Positions 32,661-38,567 of a stretch of DNA of 38,567 nucleotides are shown piece by piece. The stretch lies in the NCBI GenBank assembly GCA_016177925.1, contig JACOUH010000155.1, positions 1 through 38,567 of the forward strand, written 5' to 3'. Made by a program: the position numbers and the translations under genes. The notes beneath the pieces were generated by a model that was not told the DNA's origin, did no database searches, and was given only the letters and a program-made list of their open reading frames with translations. Position 1 is the first letter of the stretch. The number at the start of each line of letters is the position of its first letter. This DNA comes from Planctomycetota bacterium (GTDB lineage Bacteria; Planctomycetota; Planctomycetia; Gemmatales; Gemmataceae).

Positions 32661-33121
32661 AACATCGTGGCAGGCAGGCCATTGAGCTGGAGGAACTCGG
32701 CCGCCCAGCGGTAGTGATCGAGCAGTCCTTCCACCGGCCGGCCAAGAAGATAGTGGGCCAGGAAGAGGGCCTCGACGGATGCCAGGCCGTTTGACGGGTC
32801 GGTGCCGAGCTTCGAGACGCGTGGATAAGCGGTCTGATAGCCCTGGAGTGATCGCGGCGGAACGTCGAGGAAGTCGCGCGTCATCTTGCCCGCCCAACGC
32901 CAGCTGCCGTCGAGCAGCAGGATGCCCTTGTCGGCGTCCGCGGCCGATAACGCCGGCCCCTCGGCGGACAGGCGGACGTAGCCCTCCAGCGGCGGCCGCT
33001 TTGCCAGGGGCCACGTCAGGAAGACCAGCCCCGGCCGGCCGCGCAGGGGCAGCACCGAGCACTTGCGCGGGTTCTCGTGTACGTCGCGGACGATGAGGGT
33101 CGAGGGAAACGTGTCGGACAT
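32585..33121 (-). CDS. TSR3/DTW-like aminocarboxypropyltransferase-family protein
   Basis: This encodes 178 aa from the ATG at 33121 (CAAGGAGAAAGG). The features match the SPOUT-like TSR3/DTW group, which transfers the 3-amino-3-carboxypropyl group of S-adenosylmethionine to rRNA or tRNA: ENPRKCSVLPLRGRPGLVFL (16-35), SAADADKGILLLDGSWRWAG (59-78), then GLASVEALFLAHYLLGR (112-128) and LLDHYRWAAEFLQLNG (133-148). The order of motifs, with DGSW then SVEA then FLQLN, is that of TSR3. Residues 154-178 (LASGGGCRAAAAPGTRAG...) come from a dispersed palindrome and look foreign; the ancestral end is probably near residue 150-160. The gene starts 12 bases after the stop of the membrane-protein gene, so they are probably one transcript. 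RNA target not predictable. Confidence 0.75.
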   Translation of the reverse strand: MSDTFPSTLIVRDVHENPRKCSVLPLRGRPGLVFLTWPLAKRPPLEGYVRLSAEGPALSAADADKGILLLDGSWRWAGKMTRDFLDVPPRSLQGYQTAYPRVSKLGTDPSNGLASVEALFLAHYLLGRPVEGLLDHYRWAAEFLQLNGLPATMLASGGGCRAAAAPGTRAGSGTEPGG

Positions 33122-33133
33122 CCTTTCTCCTTG

Positions 33134-34480
33134 TTACGATTCCTCACCACGCTGTCTGACGCTGCCGACCTCCTCGGGCTCCGGCGGAGTCGGTTCCTCC
33201 TCGCCGCCGAGGATCTCGAACAAGGCGTCGCCGTAGGCTGCGTTGCGGAACCAGATCAGGACCGTCCCTCGCGACGGCGAGTAGTCTTTCAGCTTGACCG
33301 GGCTGGACCTGAGTTTGCCGGCGCCAGCGCCGATGAGAGCGCCGACCACTCCGCCGACCACGGCCAGCGGAATCGCCAGGGGGAACACCGCCCGTGCCGC
33401 CTGGCGCGGCTTCACCATGATGCCCAGGGCCAGGGCGAGCACGACTCCGGCGAGAACGCCTACGAAGAGGCCGGTGACCAGCCCCGTCTGCTGCGCCCGT
33501 GCGTGTCCTTTCTGGCAAGCGGCACAGACCGGCACCTCGACGGGAACACTCTGCCCCGCCTCGAGGAAGCCCGTCGCCTGACCCTGAAACTCCTTGCGCT
33601 CGGCGGTGTAAGCGCCACAGTCGCTGCAGTAGGGCGGAAACGACAGGTGGACCAGGCTCGCCTCGAGCCAGCCGTCTCGCTTGCGGACCAGCACCGGCGC
33701 CGACTCGAGCGCCTCCTCCTCGGGCTCGTCCCAGCGCTCCGTCGACCTGCCCGGCAGGGCGGTCCCGAGCTGCCGACCCAGGTGAACCAGCAACTCGGCC
33801 AGTTCGAGCGGCTCGACCTCGAAGATGCCGTGGATCTCGAGCAGGTTCGCCGTTTTGAAGTGCAGCGCCTTGAGCTGCGTGCGGGGACCACGGCCGATCG
33901 CCTGGTCGGCGCGGCGCACCTCGACAAGGGAGACCGCAGCGGGGTCGACCGGCAGCAGGACACGGTCCTTGGCCGGCTGGAACGGCGTGCCCTCCGCGTT
34001 GAATAGCGACCACGGACACACCACCGTCACGCCGCGGTGATGCACTTCCACGCCGTCGCGCTTCAGCAGCAGGCGCCCCCCCTGAAACAGCCGCAGCATC
34101 AGGGCGATCGAGGCGACAGGCGTCCCGAACAGGAACAGGATGGCGCCGATCATGAAGAAAGGGCCCGGCTGCGGCGGCATCATCCCGTTCGCCGCCAACA
34201 GGACCACGCTCCCCAGCCCCAGCAGGACCAGGGCGACGACCAGTCCCAGGGCGGTCGCGGTGCCCCAGCGCCGATACGGGCCGATCGGGACGTCGCCTTC
34301 GGCCAGCACGGCGACGGGCCGGGCACGCAGCTCGCTCAAATTGGCGACCGCCTTGCTGAGCTGCTTCAGCGAACGCCGGTCGAGCCAGAGGATGAACTCG
34401 ATCAGCAGAAAGACGAGATGTTCCAAGCGCGCCCCCTCCTCGACTCCGGTCGTGGCGGCCAGAACCCATTCCCATTCCAT
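33134..34480 (-). CDS. Membrane protein with zinc-ribbon-like cysteines
   Basis: This encodes 448 aa from the ATG at 34480. Two hydrophobic helices lie at about 75-97 and 106-131, followed by a soluble middle with strand-like segments (GVEVHHRGVTVVCPWSLFNA, LLEIHGIFEVEPLELAELLV). Two Cys pairs, YCSDCGAY and VCAACQKG, about 40 residues apart, could bind zinc. Two more hydrophobic helices (TGLVTGLFVGVLAGVVLALA, FPLAIPLAVVGGVVGALIGA) and an acidic end complete it. I do not recognise the family. Upstream, the PIN-domain frame has no stop of its own and runs through this whole gene in another frame. The regular hydrophobicity and cysteine pattern identify this frame as the real one here. Confidence 0.8.
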   Translation of the reverse strand: MEWEWVLAATTGVEEGARLEHLVFLLIEFILWLDRRSLKQLSKAVANLSELRARPVAVLAEGDVPIGPYRRWGTATALGLVVALVLLGLGSVVLLAANGMMPPQPGPFFMIGAILFLFGTPVASIALMLRLFQGGRLLLKRDGVEVHHRGVTVVCPWSLFNAEGTPFQPAKDRVLLPVDPAAVSLVEVRRADQAIGRGPRTQLKALHFKTANLLEIHGIFEVEPLELAELLVHLGRQLGTALPGRSTERWDEPEEEALESAPVLVRKRDGWLEASLVHLSFPPYCSDCGAYTAERKEFQGQATGFLEAGQSVPVEVPVCAACQKGHARAQQTGLVTGLFVGVLAGVVLALALGIMVKPRQAARAVFPLAIPLAVVGGVVGALIGAGAGKLRSSPVKLKDYSPSRGTVLIWFRNAAYGDALFEILGGEEEPTPPEPEEVGSVRQRGEES

Positions 34481-34490
34481 TGTAACGCCG

Positions 34491-34913
34491 AACCTTGCAA
34501 CCGGGGGAGTCTGGTACAGGAACGCCAGCGGTGTTGAAGGTAAGCAGATGCGTCAGGCCATGTACGGTCATCGCCGCGACGAGGCGTGCGTCGTGTGCGT
34601 TCTTGCCAGCGACCGAGTGCGTGGCGACCAGCCGCTTCCACGCGGGGTAGATGGCCGGGCTGTCGGGCAGAACCGCGTACAGCCCCTCCAGACGGGCAAT
34701 CTCAGAAGCCGCCTGGATCGGGATCATCCCAAGTCCGTTTGCCGCCGCCGGCCTCGTGGCAACAACCCAGAACTCATAGAGAACCTGGGGGACCAGGGAA
34801 GGGGAGTCGCCGCGGCCGATCAGGGCAGCGACGGCATCAACGGCTCGTTGGTGTTGAACATGCCCGGGCTCTGTCATTCGTCCCAGGATGTTCGTGTCGA
34901 GAAGGACGTTCAT
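34491..34913 (-). CDS. PIN-domain (VapC-like) toxin, no stop codon of its own, degenerate active site
   Basis: The ATG at 34913 overlaps the TGA of the upstream antitoxin gene by 4 bases. About 141 residues form a PIN domain, an Mg-dependent ribonuclease fold: Asp6 in MNVLLDTNIL, Glu47 in LVPQVLYEFWV, and Asp108 in KNAHDARLVAAM. The fourth acidic residue, normally in a FNxxD motif, is Gly130 (LTFNTAGVPV), so catalysis may be impaired. The domain should end near residue 141 (SPGCKV), 10 bases before the next gene. Instead the frame stays open to 33144, 589 codons in all, through the membrane-protein gene. The extension is Arg/Gly/Ala-rich and looks like a GC-rich shadow frame. The coordinates given cover only the domain; a lost stop codon is likely. 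Confidence 0.65.
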
Positions 34914-35155
34914 TCACCCCGACCAGCGTAGATGCTTTCGCGGCTCCAGTCTGCCGAGGTGCCTTCAGGCTTGTGGCTCGCAGCCCACTCACGGATCGCT
35001 TTCATCCACTCCTCACGCGAGGAGAACGAAGAGCCGCCTTGAAAGGGCGTTTGCCCCCGAAGGAGGGAAACGAGCGCTTCCACGGCCCGAACCGCCTCTT
35101 CCGGCAATCCGGTCACGTCGATTGATTGCGTCACGTGCTGCTCTGTGTGCGCCAT
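34910..35155 (-). CDS. Antitoxin-like small protein paired with the PIN toxin
   Basis: This encodes 81 aa from the ATG at 35155. The N-terminal part (HVTQSIDVTGLPEEAVRAVE) resembles the short helical segment of VapB/Phd-like or related antitoxins. The C-terminal half is polar (EEWMKAIREWAASHKPEGTS, then ADWSRESIYAGRG) and would wrap the toxin. The ATGA overlap with the PIN gene implies translational coupling. No DNA-binding motif could be assigned with confidence; the family is called from context and size. Confidence 0.75.
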   Translation of the reverse strand: MAHTEQHVTQSIDVTGLPEEAVRAVEALVSLLRGQTPFQGGSSFSSREEWMKAIREWAASHKPEGTSADWSRESIYAGRGE

Positions 35156-35356
35156 ACCCTCTAGGATAGCAGAATCCTTATCCGTGGTCAGCACCCCTCT
35201 GCTCCTGGTCGGGCTTCGTCTGGTGCCGCTGCGCCTGAAGAAACTCCTTGGCTGAGCTCGCCTGCTCGCCGCGGCCGCGCTGGGAGGCAGTGAAGTCCGA
35301 AGAATCCAGGATCGCGGCCGCCGGCTGTTGCAACGGGTTGTTCGACCTGCCACTTT

Positions 35357-35581
35357 TCAGAGCAGGGCCTTGAACTCGTCCACCGTCAGACCCGCTTGCC
35401 GGATGATGGCTCGTAGAGTCCCTTTGGCCACTTCGTCATGGTCCGGCACCGTCAGCCGCCGATGCGGCGGAGCGGTCTGCCGCAGGACGATGTGGCTGCT
35501 CCGCTGGTGGTCGAAGACGTAGCCGATCTTTCGTAAGGCGCCGACCACTTCACGGCCCGAGAGGCGCGGCAAGTGACTCAC
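35357..35581 (-). CDS. hicA: HicA-family toxin (mRNA interferase)
   Basis: This encodes 74 aa from the ATG at 35581. The pattern is that of HicA: SGREVVGALRKIGYVFDHQR, the catalytic His30 in RSSHIVL, and a basic C-terminal half with RRLTVPDHDEVAKGTLRAII. HicA is a small double-stranded-RNA-binding-like ribonuclease that cleaves mRNA and is held inactive by HicB. The hicB stop and the hicA ATG share 4 bases (35578-35581), so the antitoxin comes first and the two are translationally coupled. Length is normal and no residue appears lost. Confidence 0.92.
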   Translation of the reverse strand: MSHLPRLSGREVVGALRKIGYVFDHQRSSHIVLRQTAPPHRRLTVPDHDEVAKGTLRAIIRQAGLTVDEFKALL

Positions 35582-35790
35582 ACCGCCACCTCCACGACCT
35601 CCTCAGAGATGGACGGCGGGATGGGGTCGCCGTGCGCGGTCAGGCTCTCAAGGTAGGCCGCGATGGCCTCCTTGATGTTCGTGATGGCCTCCTCCCGGGT
35701 CCGCCCCTGGGAGATGCAGCCGGGCAGCGCGGGCACTTCGGCCACATACACGCCGTCTTCATCCGGCTCGAGGAGCACGCGGTACTTCAC
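35578..35790 (-). CDS. hicB: HicB-family antitoxin
   Basis: This encodes 70 aa from a GTG at 35790, chosen because GGAGG lies seven bases before it and because HicB proteins start with a KYRVLL-like strand. The motif set is standard: YRVLLEPDEDGVYVAEVPAL, PGCISQGRTREEAITNIKEA, then IAAYLESL. It has the HicB RNase-H-like fold but lacks the C-terminal DNA-binding domain of longer HicB proteins, so autoregulation may need another factor. The open frame upstream to 35883 lacks similarity to the family. Confidence 0.9.
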   Translation of the reverse strand: MKYRVLLEPDEDGVYVAEVPALPGCISQGRTREEAITNIKEAIAAYLESLTAHGDPIPPSISEEVVEVAV

Positions 35791-36241
35791 GACGGAACCT
35801 CCGCCAGGACGGTGCGTTGGGAATTCGTCCCGAAGCGCCGCGCGTCGCCTGGCTGTCCATGCGGCGCCGGGATAGCCGTGCATCCACGCTACTTCAAACC
35901 GGCCCGCGCAGCAACCCTCGGAGGCCGGAAAGGGGTCAGGAACCGATAACTATCTTTTTTATCGGTTCCTGACCCCTTTCCCGCCCCTTTCCCGCCCACG
36001 GCATTGGCGACCTCCGAGGGCGGGCGACTCCGCCAATGCCAGCGTAAGCGGCCCCGGTCGGCCTGTCCAGCGTCCGGCGGCATCGCTGCTCGGGGCAGGA
36101 TTCAGGGGCTGCTTGCCTGAACCTTTTTTCAGTTAGCGATTGTTCCACCACTCGTCTTGTCTGATAGGCTCGCGTCCGGGCTTGTCGCTCGGGTGACCGG
36201 GAGCCAATAAAGGCGGGAAATCGCGACAACGGAGAATGACA
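35791..36241. other. Intergenic region holding hairpin repeat copy A
   Basis: These 451 bases separate the leftward hicB from the rightward gene at 36242. They contain the repeat at 35929-35998 and, overlapping its end, a second inverted pair GGCATTGGCG / CGCCAATGCC (35999-36042). Some short frames are open, but none looks like a gene. The hicB promoter should lie here. Confidence 0.5.
35929..35998. repeat. GGGGTCAGGAACCGATA hairpin repeat, copy A
   Basis: Arms AAAGGGGTCAGGAACCGATA (35929-35948) and TATCGGTTCCTGACCCCTTT (35960-35979) are perfectly inverted around an 11-base T-rich loop; a CCCGCCCCTTTCCCGCCC tail follows. The same hairpin and tail recur at 37911-38020. Such GGGTCAGG-type repeats in other bacteria are often associated with RAYT/REP elements or small transposons; no transposase gene is in the window. 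Confidence 0.85.
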
Positions 36242-36493
36242 ATGACACCAAGCCACCTTTCGCACGCAGCGAGGACGGTCCTCACTCACCACCGGGGCTT
36301 GCCGGACAACGAGCCAAAATACGCATCCGTGCTCGTCGGCACCGCCCCAGACATCCAGTCCTATCAAGATCTGGATCAGGCATATGTCGAGTTGGAGAAC
36401 GCCGATCTGGTGCAGACGGCAGGGACGGTGGACCTGTTCCACCCGGAGATGGAGGGGAGGCACATAAAAAGCCGGTTCCAGTGCAGGCGATAA
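36242..36493 (+). CDS. Small protein of unknown function
   Basis: This encodes 83 aa from the ATG at 36242, which has GGAG seven bases upstream; the ATG at 36236 is less well placed. The sequence shows helical segments (HLSHAARTVLTHHRGL, QSYQDLDQAYVELENADLVQ) and a winged-helix-like layout (DLVQTAGTVDLFHPEMEGRH), but no known family. It ends opposite the leftward broken gene at 36376-36758, overlapping it by about 118 bases; one of the two ends is probably not original. It lies between the two GGGGTCAGG hairpin repeats. Confidence 0.55.
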   Translation: MTPSHLSHAARTVLTHHRGLPDNEPKYASVLVGTAPDIQSYQDLDQAYVELENADLVQTAGTVDLFHPEMEGRHIKSRFQCRR

Positions 36494-36758
36494 GGCGGGA
36501 CCGGAGAGTGTTTTCCATCAACCCCCAGCCGTTGAGGGACAGCTACCCACGATCCCGCCAACGAGGACCATCGCGGGGAGGGCGGGACCTCCCAGCGCAC
36601 CGGCCACCAATCGACACGAAGACGGGCGATACGCTCTTCCTCCGACCACTCCGCGCGGATCTCAGCACATCGCTCTGCGATCTCCTCTTCCACGATCGGG
36701 GGCGGCGGATTCGCGCCATGATAGACCCGTGGTCTTCGGTCCTTCGGTCCTTCATCAT
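36376..36758 (-). pseudogene. Small gene frameshifted by an 8-bp tandem duplication
   Basis: An AGGAG ribosome-binding site six bases before the ATG at 36758 leads into MMKDRR. The next bases are a perfect tandem duplication of TTCGGTCC (36735-36742 and 36743-36750, plus strand). Removing one copy joins MMKDRR to PRVYHGANPPPPIVEEEIAE and on through RCAEIRAEWSEEERIARLRV, DWWPVRWEVPPSPRWSSLAG. With both copies, translation leaves the frame after six codons. The EEEIAERCAEIRAEW part resembles, from memory, N-termini of small planctomycete proteins of unknown function. The C-terminal end is unclear because it overlaps the opposite gene at 36242-36493. A GTG at 36693 could still give a shortened product. 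Confidence 0.6.
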
Positions 36759-36911
36759 CTCGTCTCCTGAGAATGGGTCACCTGCCAGGGCATCGAGGAA
36801 TCTGCTTGACCGGACAACACGATCGGGTCCATGATAGAAACGTCTCACCAGCCGCCGCGGCCGCTGACCTTGAACGTTCGACGGCTTTGGGACACTGAGG
36901 GGTCAGGGGTA

Positions 36912-37877
36912 ATGAGCGAGCAGTCGCCTTCACTGGAGGCTCACGACGGAAACTGGTACGTCCTGATTGCGGGACTTCCTCGTCCGGCCACGGCTCTAAC
37001 GCTTGCGCCTGGGGTTTCGCTCCGTCCTCTTGAACAGCCGCTTTCCGTCTTCGACCTTGCGTCTGCCGGAGCTGTCGGGTTTCGAGGTTGGGCTGTTCTG
37101 GAACCTGTAGCTCCGGGGTGCTGCTCCGAAATAGAATCCGCGAAAGATGCCGCGATTTTGCCCGGCTACGACACCCTGAATAGGGCGTGGTTGGCATCGA
37201 CCCTGTTGGTACTGCGAGGGTTCACACGTCATTTATGTGTTGCGTGCAGTTCCTACTCGTGGAACCTCGTCGCTGGTCATCAAGAACGAACTTCTCATGT
37301 GTTCCAGCAGCAGCTGCGGGAGGAAGGACCAGATGCGGCCGTTTACAAGTCCAAGCGCGATTTGCCCAGATTTGAGGGCAATCTTCTCGATTTTCATCTG
37401 ACTCTGCTGACCCATAAGGATGCTCGGTCAGGTGAGGTCTCCGTCGAGGACGCCTCCTGGGTTCATGAGCACTTTGATGTTTTCAACCATCTGGCGGCAC
37501 AGAGTCAGCCATTTCGCTTCGCTCTTGAAGCCGCGATCGATTGGCGTTTCGCCAAGGATGCTCGATCGGCCGTGTCTCGCCTCTGGAGCGGAATCGAGGC
37601 GATCTTTGGCATTACATCGGAATTGGTTTATCGGATTTCCCTTCTGTCAGCATGTCTCCTCGCAGAACGCGGGGATACACGCAAAGCCAAGTTTGAAGAG
37701 GTCAAGAAGCTCTACGATTTGCGAAGCAAGGTAGTCCACGGGGCGCAACTGACTGATGAAAAGATTGCGTCGGCGTTAAACGACTCTTACCATTTGCTGG
37801 CCGGTCTCTTGCTTCTCTCAATCAACAAGGGCCATGTTCTCGGCCAAGCGGACTTTGATCAAGTGGTGTTTGGGTGA
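36912..37877 (+). CDS. Apea-like HEPN domain protein (putative ribonuclease)
   Basis: This encodes 321 aa from the ATG at 36912 (GAGGGG upstream); an in-frame ATG at 36831 is an alternative. The C-terminal 110 residues match the Apea-like HEPN domain: AVSRLWSGIEAIFGIT, LVYRISLLSACLLAERGDTR, KLYDLRSKVVHG with the RxxxxH motif (Arg271, His276) that forms the metal-free RNase site, and DSYHLLAGLLLLSI. The N-terminal 200 residues are of unknown family. Such HEPN proteins often act in stress or phage defence by cutting RNA. Base composition is visibly less GC-rich than the neighbours, and codon use differs, pointing to horizontal transfer. It lies between two copies of a hairpin repeat. Confidence 0.82.
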   Translation: MSEQSPSLEAHDGNWYVLIAGLPRPATALTLAPGVSLRPLEQPLSVFDLASAGAVGFRGWAVLEPVAPGCCSEIESAKDAAILPGYDTLNRAWLASTLLVLRGFTRHLCVACSSYSWNLVAGHQERTSHVFQQQLREEGPDAAVYKSKRDLPRFEGNLLDFHLTLLTHKDARSGEVSVEDASWVHEHFDVFNHLAAQSQPFRFALEAAIDWRFAKDARSAVSRLWSGIEAIFGITSELVYRISLLSACLLAERGDTRKAKFEEVKKLYDLRSKVVHGAQLTDEKIASALNDSYHLLAGLLLLSINKGHVLGQADFDQVVFG

Positions 37878-37910
37878 AGTTTGTGGAGAAACACAGGGCC
37901 ACCGGGGCGG

Positions 37911-38020
37911 GAGAGGGGTCAGGAACCGATAACTATCCAGGAACCGATAACTATCTTTTTTATCGGTTCCTGACCCCTTTCCCGCCCCTTTCCCGCCCCC
38001 CTTTCCCGCCCCCTTTCCGG
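37911..38020. repeat. GGGGTCAGGAACCGATA hairpin repeat, copy B, with an 18-bp internal duplication
   Basis: It has the same arms, loop and CCCGCCCCTTTCCCGCCC tail as copy A. The segment CAGGAACCGATAACTATC is present twice in tandem (37920-37937 and 37938-37955). Both copies have the same orientation, about 1.98 kb apart, and enclose the genes at 36242, 36376 and 36912. Confidence 0.85.
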
Positions 38021-38167
38021 CCCTGAACCCCCGGCGTTCTTGGGCGCCTTCTCGCGGCTGGCCCGCTTCGGAAACCTCCGTAGAATATCAAGTGCGTGTC
38101 CTCATTCTGAGGCACGGGTTCGGAGTGGCGCGGGAAGAAAGCCGGTGCGGTCAGCAAGGAGACAGGG

Positions 38168-38567
38168 ATGAGAACCTTCCTCCTCAGCATGGCTTTCCTT
38201 CTGGCAGGCGGCATTCTCTGTGGGGCCCAGCCACGCCCGACCGAGCAGACGTTGGCCCAGCGGGCGGCGGTCATCAAGCCAGCGCCGGCAGAACTGCGCT
38301 GGCAACAGGTCCCGTGGCTTACGGACCTGGCCGAAGGCCAGCGGCTGGCCCAGGCCGAAAGGCGACCGATCTTTCTCTGGGTCACCGGCGACGACCCGCT
38401 GGAACGCTGCTGAGGCTACGCGGCCGGGCTCCGTGCGGGCCCGTTGTCCGACCCGGCGGTCATTCGCCGCGTCACGAGCCACTTCGTGCCGGTCGCCGTC
38501 AACCTCTACAAGGTGCGGCAGGCGAACGATGCCGGCGGCGAGTTGTTCCGCTCCGTCCAGCGGCAGA
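38168..38567 (+). CDS. Thioredoxin-like exported protein with in-frame UGA, candidate selenoprotein (runs off the right edge)
   Basis: The ATG at 38168 follows AAGGAGACAGGG. A signal peptide (MRTFLLSMAFLLAGGILCGA) leads into ELRWQQVPWLTDLAEGQRLA and RPIFLWVTGDDPLERC. Codon 82 is TGA (38411-38413). The frame then stays open for 51 more codons with clear protein character: GYAAGLRAGPLSDPAVIRRV, TSHFVPVAVNLYKVRQAND and on to the window edge. The layout (strand, active-site turn, helix, SDPAVI, FVPVAVN) matches Thioredoxin_7-like proteins, and the UGA falls where an active-site Cys is expected, right after Cys81. A SECIS-like hairpin follows at 38425-38443. If UGA means selenocysteine, the active site is Cys-Sec. 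Alternatives are a point mutation or sequencing error. Without readthrough only 81 residues are made. Confidence 0.75.
38425..38443 (+). promoter_or_regulatory. SECIS-like RNA hairpin downstream of the UGA codon
   Basis: The stem CGGGC pairs with GCCCG, a single U (38430) bulges on the 5' side, CC pairs with GG, and the apical loop is GUGC (38433-38436). The loop G lies 20 nt after the UGA. Bacterial SECIS elements, as in E. coli fdhF, also have a bulged U and a loop containing GU at a similar distance. Folding was done by eye; GC-rich sequence makes chance hairpins common. Confidence 0.5.

Noticed and set aside
31038-32714. Plus-strand open frame of 558 codons opposite the third DUF1501 gene
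   Set aside because: Antisense to a gene with all DUF1501 motifs; no plausible start signal or domain.

Overview
The window comes from a large, GC-rich bacterial genome, most likely a planctomycete of the Gemmata/Gemmataceae type. The evidence is family content. There are three DUF1501 proteins and a very large PSCyt1/DUF1549/DUF1553 (PSD1) cytochrome-like protein, which are planctomycete hallmarks. There are also three Hanks-type Ser/Thr kinases with unusual C-terminal extensions, three ECF-type sigma factors (two bracketing a kinase gene), a BlaI/M56 pair and many short dispersed palindromes. No rRNA, tRNA, CRISPR array or transposase gene was recognised.

Layout. Bases 1-5366 (minus strand): the start of an Lhr-like helicase, a small DUF4351-like protein, a kinase-TPR gene split by a frameshift, and an ECF sigma gene with an amber codon near its start. 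Bases 5688-12442 (plus strand): a PSD1/DUF1501 pair, a secreted kelch-repeat protein and a nitrilase-family hydrolase. Bases 12552-18357 (minus strand): an acetolactate-synthase-like TPP enzyme, a secreted protein of unknown function, a secreted sialidase-like propeller and a Tat-exported creatinase-like M24 protein. The plus- and minus-strand enzyme genes could together form a catabolic locus, but the substrate is unknown. Bases 18470-24393 (minus strand): a kinase with PEGA-like and HEAT repeats, a remnant of an M24 paralogue, a YdjM-like membrane protein and a second DUF1501 protein. Bases 24545-28413: a broken small gene, then sigma-kinase-sigma. Bases 28647-30944: a BlaI repressor and an M56 membrane protease with a non-standard tail. 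Bases 31164-34480 (minus strand): a third DUF1501 protein, a TSR3/DTW-like protein and a zinc-ribbon membrane protein. Bases 34.5-38.0 kb are an accessory stretch: a PIN toxin/antitoxin pair, hicBA, two small genes, and a HEPN gene of visibly lower GC lying between two copies of a hairpin repeat. From 38168 a thioredoxin-like exported protein runs off the right edge.

Two themes stand out. First, the last gene has an in-frame UGA directly after a Cys, followed by 51 open codons that are clearly coding. A small hairpin with a bulged U and a GU-containing loop sits about 20 nt downstream, as in bacterial SECIS elements, so this is a candidate selenoprotein. Second, several genes carry single lesions: a homopolymer frameshift, an amber codon, an ochre codon beside a short direct repeat, an 8-bp tandem duplication and a missing stop. 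Dispersed palindromes sit inside two coding frames. Assembly error and real gene decay cannot be separated from the sequence alone.
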